8,064 nt of DNA. Origin: Pseudomonadota bacterium. Its GTDB lineage: Bacteria > Pseudomonadota > Alphaproteobacteria > Reyranellales > Reyranellaceae. This document shows, piece after piece, positions 1 to 4,197 of the stretch. The translations under genes and the position numbers were made by a program. The notes beneath the pieces were generated by a model. It did no database searches, had not been told where the DNA came from, and worked only from the letters and a program-made list of their open reading frames with translations. The first letter of the stretch is position 1, and each line of letters opens with the position of its first letter. The stretch lies in assembly GCA_023436825.1 (NCBI GenBank), contig JAEZHS010000066.1, positions 1 through 8,064 of the forward strand, read 5' to 3'.

Positions 1-31
1 TGTCGAGCCCAATCATGCTAGCCTTTTCCAT
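1..31 (-). CDS. IS110-family-like transposase, N-terminal fragment cut by window edge
   Basis: Reading leftward from an ATG at 31-29 gives ten residues, MEKASMIGLD, before the window ends. The I-G-L-D string matches the start of the RuvC-like DEDD domain of IS110/IS1111 transposases, which usually begin with (I/V)G(L/I)D(I/V)AK; the Asp would be the first catalytic acid. An AAGGGGA ribosome-binding site lies about 7 nt upstream on the minus strand. The adjoining noncoding DNA is strongly foldable, as expected for an IS110-type end. Only ten residues are visible, so the family call rests on a short motif plus context and stays tentative. Other RNase H-fold proteins start similarly. Confidence 0.45.
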   Translation of the reverse strand, partial: MEKASMIGLD

Positions 32-105
32 GGACGGTCCCCTTTCACTGGTGGCTGTTTTCCCAGAACCAGTGTGGCACACCGATGCCGGGTGGGGGCC
101 GTCCA
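31..105 (-). mobile_element. Structured noncoding end of the putative IS110-type element
   Basis: Positions 31-42 and 94-105 form a 12-bp inverted repeat with one G-T wobble. Inside it are a 7-bp perfect stem (46-52 with 68-74) and a small stem (76-79 with 86-89), giving a three-way-junction fold. The outer arm ends at the putative transposase start codon, so the fold covers its leader and ribosome-binding site. IS1111-type elements carry subterminal inverted repeats, and IS110-family elements encode a structured guide (bridge) RNA in a noncoding end. Which of these this is cannot be decided here. The element boundary is inferred to lie near 105-110. Confidence 0.35.
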
Positions 106-110
106 CCCCA

Positions 111-175
111 TCATCCCGAGCGTAGCGGGGGACCTTTGAAGCAGCAGTAAAGGTCCCTCGCTCCGCTTGGGATGA
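111..175. repeat. Dispersed palindromic repeat, copy A
   Basis: This is a 65-nt near-perfect palindrome. The outer arms 111-122 and 164-175 pair over 12 bp with one wobble. The inner arms 129-137 and 149-157 pair perfectly over 9 bp around an 11-nt loop (138-148), and a short middle stem (124-127 with 159-162) joins them. The core recurs at 781-816 with 33 of 36 positions identical, and a related inverted copy lies inside ligD at 5651-5740. It resembles REP-like intergenic palindromes common in alphaproteobacterial chromosomes. Its right arm contains the ATG at 172, so the upstream-most possible cobU start is repeat sequence. Confidence 0.8.
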
Positions 176-204
176 CATCGAGCATGGATAAAGGCTCACA
201 TTCA

Positions 205-795
205 ATGGAACACATCTCCACCTTTCCGTTGCCGCCGGTGACGCTGGTGCTGGGCGGCGCACGTTCGGGCAAGAGCACTCACGCTGAGAAGCTGGCGACC
301 GGCAGCCTGTTCGGCAGAGCACCACGGCCCGCGGTCTATATCGCCACCGCCGAGGCGGGCGATGTCGAGATGGCGACCCGCATCATGGCCCATCGCACCC
401 GCCGCGGCGCCGCGTGGACCACCATCGAGGAGCCGCTGAAGCTCGCCGAGGCGTTGCAGACCGCTGCCGTGCACGGCCAGCCGGTGTTGGTCGATTGCCT
501 GACGCTTTGGCTCTCCAACCTCATGCACGCCGAGGCCGACCTCGACGAGGCGACCGACGAGTTGGTCATGGCGCTCGACGGCTACGCGGCGCCGGTCGTG
601 TTCGTCAGCAACGAGGTGGGACTCGGCCTCGTGCCCGAGACTCCGTTGGGCCGCGCTTTCCGCGACGCCCAAGGCCGGCTCAACATGCGCATGGCCGACC
701 GCGCCGACCGGGTGATCCTGATGGCTGCCGGCCTGCCGCTCGTGATGAAGGACCGCCCGGTCGGCACACTGCCACCCGGCGCGGGGGGCCTTTGA
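205..795 (+). CDS. cobU: Bifunctional adenosylcobinamide kinase / adenosylcobinamide-phosphate guanylyltransferase
   Basis: CobU (CobP in the aerobic pathway) phosphorylates adenosylcobinamide, then transfers GMP to it, giving the AdoCbi-GDP used in lower-ligand attachment of vitamin B12; it is cytoplasmic. With the ATG at 205 the protein has 196 residues. The P-loop GGARSGKS is at 17-24, the Y-I-A-T-A segment at 45-49, and the H-R-T-R-R...W-T-T-I-E-E-P block at 63-77; H63 is the likely guanylylated histidine. VDCLTLWLSN and SNEVGLGLVPETPLGR follow. ATGs at 172 and 184 are in frame, but 172 lies in palindromic repeat A and neither has a good ribosome-binding site; 205 has AAAGG about 10 nt upstream. 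The family usually ends near the V-M-K segment. The last residues here are read from repeat copy B, which supplies the stop. No other cobalamin gene is visible. Confidence 0.93.
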   Translation: MEHISTFPLPPVTLVLGGARSGKSTHAEKLATGSLFGRAPRPAVYIATAEAGDVEMATRIMAHRTRRGAAWTTIEEPLKLAEALQTAAVHGQPVLVDCLTLWLSNLMHAEADLDEATDELVMALDGYAAPVVFVSNEVGLGLVPETPLGRAFRDAQGRLNMRMADRADRVILMAAGLPLVMKDRPVGTLPPGAGGL

Positions 796-816
796 GGCAG
801 CAGGAAAGGTCCCTCG
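781..816. repeat. Palindromic repeat core, copy B, overlapping the cobU 3' end
   Basis: Positions 781-816 match 125-160 of copy A at 33 of 36 bases, in the same orientation. The 9-bp stem is kept (785-793 with 805-813, one G-T wobble) around an 11-nt loop. The outer arms of copy A are absent, so this is the core only. The loop begins with the cobU stop codon (793-795), so the last few cobU codons are repeat-derived. Confidence 0.75.
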
Positions 817-832
817 AGACTTGCAGGTCTCG
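815..832 (+). terminator. Possible stem-loop terminator after cobU
   Basis: A stem of 6 bp (815-820 with 827-832), extendable by one wobble pair, begins 20 nt after the cobU stop and is followed by a short T-containing stretch without a true T-run. Together with repeat copy B just upstream it could end or attenuate cobU transcription. The weak T-tract keeps confidence low. Confidence 0.3.
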
Positions 833-855
833 TGTCATTTCTGAGGTAAGAAGTC

Positions 856-899
856 CAACTGCCTGAAAATAGTCATGAAATATGCTACCATGGCAGTTG
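856..899 (+). promoter_or_regulatory. Perfect 8-bp inverted repeat around a -10-like box, upstream of the SYLF gene
   Basis: CAACTGCC (856-863) and GGCAGTTG (892-899) are perfect inverted copies separated by 28 nt of locally AT-rich DNA. The spacer contains TATGCT (881-886), a plausible -10 hexamer. No convincing -35 box is visible 17 bp upstream. The arrangement would suit a regulator-bound promoter for the gene at 955, but it could equally be a leader hairpin. Confidence 0.3.
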
Positions 900-954
900 T
901 GGTGGCCATTCGGCGCGTCCCCGGCGTCGGCCACAGGACCAAGGAGCATAAGAA

Positions 955-1641
955 ATGAAGCTCGACCGCCGATCCGTCCTCGCGGGCACCGCGGCCGCGT
1001 TTGCCGCCCCCCTGATCTCCGCTATTCCGGCACGCGCCGATGCCAAGCGACAAGCGCTGGTCGATTCCAGCCTCGAATCCGCGCGCAAGATCCTGACCGG
1101 CAAGGATACTCCCGACGCCGCCAAGTACATCCAGGGCGCGCGCGGTGTGCTGATCGTGCCCGAGCTGGTGCAGGGCGGCCTGATCTTCGGCTTGGCCGGT
1201 GGCCGCGGCACCTTGATGGCGAGGAGCGCACCCAGCGACTGGAGCCCGCCTGCTTTCTACGCCATGGGCTCGGGCAGCGTCGGCCTGCAGATCGGCGCCA
1301 AGGTCTCCGAGGTGGTGTTCATCATCAAGACCGAGAAGGGCCTGCAGGCGATCCTCGACCACAGGTTCAAGTTCGGCGCCGAGGCGGGCGTTGCGCTGGC
1401 GGTGGTCGGCATCGGCGTCGAAGGCGGCTCGACCACGGCGGGCGGCGCCGACATCATCGCCTTCGCAAGCTCGCAGGGCCTGTTCGCTGGCGCGTCGCTG
1501 GAGGGCTCCTACCTCGATCCCGACAACGACTGGAACGCGCTCTATTACGGCTCGGGCGCCAACACCAAGTCGATCGTGATCGACCGCCGCTACACCAATC
1601 CCGGCGCCGAGCCGATCCGCCAGTTCATGGCCAAGTGGTGA
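955..1641 (+). CDS. Exported SYLF-domain (Ysc84/DUF500-type) lipid-binding protein
   Basis: A 228-residue protein of the SYLF family. Eukaryotic members bind phosphoinositides; bacterial members are exported and poorly characterised. The N terminus is a twin-arginine-like signal: D-R-R-S-V-L at 4-9, an alanine-rich hydrophobic stretch, and A-R-A at 26-28 as the likely cleavage site. The rest is one domain with family hallmarks in order: GLIFGLAGGRGTLMAR, W-S-P-P-A-F-Y, GSVGLQIGAKVSEVVFII, a central glycine/alanine-rich segment, S-Q-G-L-F-A-G-A-S-L-E-G-S, and Y-Y-G near the C terminus. The start has AAGGAG 8 nt upstream. The gene has its own upstream region and is probably transcribed alone. 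The family is clear; the role is not. Confidence 0.88.
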   Translation: MKLDRRSVLAGTAAAFAAPLISAIPARADAKRQALVDSSLESARKILTGKDTPDAAKYIQGARGVLIVPELVQGGLIFGLAGGRGTLMARSAPSDWSPPAFYAMGSGSVGLQIGAKVSEVVFIIKTEKGLQAILDHRFKFGAEAGVALAVVGIGVEGGSTTAGGADIIAFASSQGLFAGASLEGSYLDPDNDWNALYYGSGANTKSIVIDRRYTNPGAEPIRQFMAKW

Positions 1642-1729
1642 GAGAGCGAGTGGCTTGAGCCTGATTCAACGATAGCCGCGAACAAATCGTTTGCGCCGGC
1701 CTGCGACGCACGTCTAGACCGCAGGCACC

Positions 1730-2521
1730 ATGATCATGGATCACAGGCAACAGCGCGACCTTGCCCGGCTGCTCGCCGGCCTGCGTCGCGACGGTCGTCA
1801 GCAGAGCGGGCTGGATGCCGGCCTGATCCCGCCGGACAAGGACACCGCCTACCGCGTCGCACGCCTCGTCGAGGAAGAGCTCGGCTGGCAAATCGCGGGC
1901 TGGAAGATCGCCGCCGCGAAGGCCGAGATGCAGCGCGAGCTGCGCACCGATTCGCCGATCTACGGCCGCGTCTTCGCGCCCGGCGTCAATCTCTCGCCAG
2001 TGACAGTCGAGCACGCGCGGCAATGCAGCCCGATTCCGGAGGTCGAATACCAGGCGCGGCTCGGCGCCGATCTGCCCCCACGCGTCAAGCCCTATACCGT
2101 CGAAGAGGTGAGCGAGGCGGTGGCGTCGCTGCATCCCGGAATCGAGCTTGCCGAGTGCCGCTTCATCCATGACGACAAGTTCCCGCCGCTCAGCGCCGTC
2201 CTGGCCGATGGCGCGGGCTGCGGCACGCTCTGCTACGGCCCCGCGATCGAGGACTGGCGCAAGCGCGACATCGCGGGCCAGGAGGTCGTGCTCCTGTGCA
2301 ATGGCGTCGCCCGCCGCCGCGGCACGGCGGCCGCCGCGCTCGACCATCCCACGGTGCCGCTCACCTGGCTCGCCAACGAGCTGTCGCGCACCGGCATTGG
2401 CCTCAAGGCGGGCCAGATGATCAGTACCGGCACGCTCACCGGCATGCTGCGGCCCAAGGCGGGCGAGACCTATGTTGCCGATTTCGGGCCTTTTGGCAGC
2501 GTCACGGCGAGCTATGCCTGA
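1730..2521 (+). CDS. 2-keto-4-pentenoate hydratase-family enzyme (MhpD-like)
   Basis: A 263-residue member of the fumarylacetoacetase/2-keto-4-pentenoate hydratase superfamily. These enzymes add water to 2-hydroxypenta-2,4-dienoate-type products of aromatic meta-cleavage, or decarboxylate related oxo acids, using a divalent metal. Visible motifs are G-W-K-I-A (57-61), S-P-I-Y-G-R-V (75-81), P-E-V-E-Y (103-107), G-I-E-L-A-E (137-142), D-H-P-T-V-P-L (205-211) and I-S-T-G-T-L-T-G (231-238). E104, E106 and E139 match the metal ligands of E. coli MhpD in order and spacing. Length is normal for the family. A second ATG lies two codons inside the first; the ribosome-binding site is weak. No neighbouring ring-cleavage genes are present, so the substrate is unknown and decarboxylase activity is possible. 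Confidence 0.88.
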   Translation: MIMDHRQQRDLARLLAGLRRDGRQQSGLDAGLIPPDKDTAYRVARLVEEELGWQIAGWKIAAAKAEMQRELRTDSPIYGRVFAPGVNLSPVTVEHARQCSPIPEVEYQARLGADLPPRVKPYTVEEVSEAVASLHPGIELAECRFIHDDKFPPLSAVLADGAGCGTLCYGPAIEDWRKRDIAGQEVVLLCNGVARRRGTAAAALDHPTVPLTWLANELSRTGIGLKAGQMISTGTLTGMLRPKAGETYVADFGPFGSVTASYA

Positions 2522-2530
2522 CGCCGCCTT

Positions 2531-2547
2531 CAACCAATAGTTGGTTG
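2531..2547. repeat. 7-bp inverted repeat after the hydratase gene
   Basis: CAACCAA (2531-2537) and TTGGTTG (2541-2547) pair perfectly across a 3-nt spacer, 10 nt after the hydratase stop. With no T-run it is a weak terminator candidate. It could instead be an operator for the downstream gene. A poor TTGTGT/TACGTA pair (2545-2550, 2567-2572) follows. Confidence 0.35.
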
Positions 2548-2647
2548 TGTATCGTCCGTGTGATGCTACGTATTGGAGCATGCACATGGCCATGAACACG
2601 CCCGAGGGTATGTTGAAGCCGCGGCTCGGCCACATTAGGTTCTGGCC

Positions 2648-3002
2648 ATGGCCACGCTGACCTTCGATAAGCTGGCCTATGTCGACCGGCTCAAGGCCGC
2701 CGGCATGGGCGAGCGCGAGGCGCGGGGCCTTGGCCGAGGGTTTGGATCAAGCCTTGCGCGAAGAAGTCGCCACCAAGACCGATCTTGCGGCGGTCAAGAC
2801 GGAACTCGCCGCCGACATTGCAGCGGTCAAGATGGAACTCACCGCCGATATTGCGGCGGTCAGGAGAGAACTCGCGACCGAAATCGCATCGGTCAGAACG
2901 GATCTTGCAGCGGTCAAGCATGACATGCTGCGCTGGATGGTCGGGTTGGCATTTGCCCAGGTCGGCCTCATCGTGGCGCTCGTCAGGCTCCTGCCTCACT
3001 GA
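2648..3002 (+). pseudogene. DUF1640-like coiled-coil membrane protein, broken by a +1 frameshift
   Basis: The frame from the ATG at 2648 gives MATLTFDKLAYVDRLKAAGM..., the usual N terminus of DUF1640/CCDC90-like bacterial proteins, then loses sense after EAR. Removing one G from the GGGG at 2724-2727 joins it to the next frame, which reads ALAEGLDQALREEVATKTDL and continues to the stop at 3000-3002. The corrected product is 117 residues: an N-terminal motif, an 11-residue-repeat coiled coil (about 45-90), and one C-terminal membrane helix (about 96-115, starting W-M-V-G-L). Bacterial members are small membrane-anchored coiled-coil proteins of unknown function. Both parts look well preserved, so the frameshift is recent, or a base-call error in a G-run. 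The ribosome-binding site is weak. Confidence 0.75.
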
Positions 3003-3017
3003 GCATCAACGTCGCTC

Positions 3018-3188
3018 TCAGTCGATCGCGTCGGCCGTCACATCGAGCGGTGCGGCAACGACGTCGCCTGCCACCGGCACGACCTTGACCGCTGCGCTCG
3101 TAACACGGACGGGCGCTGCGACGACACCGCAGCCGGCGAGGCCCGCGGCGATGGCCAGGATCAGCAGAGCTCGTAAACAACGCGTCAT
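3018..3188 (-). CDS. Small predicted lipoprotein of unknown function
   Basis: From the ATG at 3188-3186 the product has 56 residues. It has a signal sequence with a hydrophobic core and the lipobox L-A-G-C (17-20), so C20 should be lipidated. The mature part is only 37 residues, rich in Val and Ala, and contains an imperfect internal duplication: VVAAPVRVTSAAVK, then VVAAPLDVTADAID. Short lipoproteins of this pattern occur in alphaproteobacteria (perhaps the family named DUF6726, from memory). In-frame ATGs at 3218 and 3200 would add ten or four residues, but AGGA sits about 7 nt before the 3188 start and gives a normal signal peptide. It converges on the DUF1640-like gene with a 15-bp gap. 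Confidence 0.7.
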   Translation of the reverse strand: MTRCLRALLILAIAAGLAGCGVVAAPVRVTSAAVKVVPVAGDVVAAPLDVTADAID

Positions 3189-3335
3189 GCCTGTCCTCAT
3201 GTCGAGTGAACGCCGCAAAGGCCCGGCAGTTCCCAGGATGCCTGCATCGAGACTGACGTTTGCGGCCGCGTTGGTGGAGCAAGCCGCTCTCGCCTGCTAG
3301 GTATTGGCGGTCCGCATTGCGGAGGAGACCCGCCC

Positions 3336-3800
3336 ATGAGCCTGCCGTTCGACGGCTTCAAGGCCGCCCAGACTGGCCTCGTGGATATGGGCAACATCAG
3401 CTTCTCCGACAACACCTCTCCGCCGAACCCACCCACCCCCCGATCTTCAACGTGTGGGAGCTGGCGCAGTATCGCGAAAGCTTCAGCGAGATCGTGCTGA
3501 ACGTCTCCTGGGCGCAGCTGCAGTCGAGCCAGAACGCGCTCGACACGTCGTTCATCGACAACACGATCGCCCGGGTCAACGCCTTCAACAGCACCTACCA
3601 TACCAACATCGGCATCAAGCTCAGGCTGCGGGGCGGCTTTGCGGCGCCGACCTGGGTCAAGGAGATCAACGGCGCGCCGATCACGATCACCGGCCAGAAC
3701 TCGGTCGATCCCGGCTCCTACGAGCCCCAGACGATCGGCCGCGTCTGGACCGCCGACTACGTCAACGCCTGGCAGAGCCTGCAGGACGCGCTCGCCGCCA
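3336..3800 (+). pseudogene. Glycoside-hydrolase-like N-terminal fragment, frameshifted and truncated
   Basis: GGAGGAG (3321-3327) precedes the ATG at 3336 by 8 nt. The frame begins MSLPFDGFKAAQTGLVDMGN and runs sensibly to S-D-N-T. At about 3416-3421 (a TCTC stretch) sense moves to another frame, which reads P-P-I-F-N-V-W-E-L-A-Q-Y-R-E and continues to about 3800. The shift equals one lost base or a duplicated TC. The segment S-W-A-Q-L-Q...G-I-K-L-R-L-R-G-G-F-A-A-P-T-W-V-K looks like the first strands of a TIM-barrel glycosidase, but the exact family is not identified. The catalytic region is missing: the similarity stops after D-A-L-A-A and a different sequence type begins. A retained strong ribosome-binding site suggests recent decay. 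Confidence 0.6.
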
Positions 3801-4197
3801 GTTCGGCGACACCGCGGTGATCTTCGCCCTCGGCAAGCCGATCACGCTGCATGTCGAGGGCGCGCCGGACATCGTGCTGAAGGGCGATGTCCCCCACGCG
3901 CTTTCGGATGGCACGCTGACGCCCTTGTCAGCCGACACCTGGCGGGTGGCGTGGAACTTGGGCGGAGTCATCACCGTCAGCGAGCACGGCATCTCGCTCG
4001 ATTGGCAGGTATCGGCCCGCGATCCCGGGTCGGTGCAGGGCCTGCTCGGCCCAAACAGCGCACCGTGGTCGTACGTCAATCTGCCCGACGGCACGATGGT
4101 AAGGCAGACGTACAGCAACGATCAGATCGTCGGTGCCTACGCCGACGGCTGGCGCGCGGCGCACTCGCTGTTCGAGCACCATCATTCGCCGTTGTGA
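3800..4197 (+). pseudogene. von Willebrand D-like C-terminal fragment
   Basis: In a frame different from the preceding fragment, the sequence reads T-A-V-I-F-A-L-G-K-P-I-T-L-H, then D-T-W-R-V-A-W-N-L-G-G-V-I-T-V, then G-S-V-Q-G-L-L-G-P-N, L-P-D-G-T-M-V and Y-A-D-G-W-R-A-A-H-S-L-F-E. This order matches the VWD-type modules of large bacterial surface or secreted proteins, including the V-x-G-L-L-G and L-P-D-G-T signatures. No start codon with a ribosome-binding site is seen at its head. After S-L-F-E the frame ends within a few codons, its stop (4195-4197) lying 16 bp inside the 3' end of ligD. It is probably the tail of a larger protein left by deletion. Whether both fragments come from one gene is unknown. 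Confidence 0.55.

Noticed and set aside
31..110. Cobalamin riboswitch upstream of cobU
   Set aside because: The region is foldable and precedes a B12 gene, but I could not find the conserved B12-box and core motifs. The fold ends at an opposing transposase start and is separated from cobU by a repeat.
172..204. cobU starting at 172 or 184
   Set aside because: The ATG at 172 lies in a palindromic repeat arm, and neither start has a convincing ribosome-binding site. The P-loop distance fits the 205 start better.
1625..2635. 336-residue reading frame on the minus strand
   Set aside because: It is antisense to the hydratase gene, with Arg/Ala-rich, motif-free composition typical of a GC-rich shadow frame.
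2592..2660. 22-codon frame from ATG 2592 overlapping the start of the DUF1640-like gene
   Set aside because: Too short, with no clear ribosome-binding site; could be a leader peptide but nothing supports it.
2781..2918. CRISPR-like array
   Set aside because: The roughly 33-bp periodicity is contiguous and coding, without spacers; it encodes coiled-coil repeats.
2785..3300. 171-residue plus-strand frame over the DUF1640-like and lipoprotein genes
   Set aside because: It lacks domain sense and conflicts with two better supported genes.
3260..3335. Start at ATG 3260 for the glycosidase-like fragment
   Set aside because: The translation before about 3421 in that frame is basic shadow sequence. 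The ATG at 3336 with GGAGGAG and sensible N terminus is in another frame.
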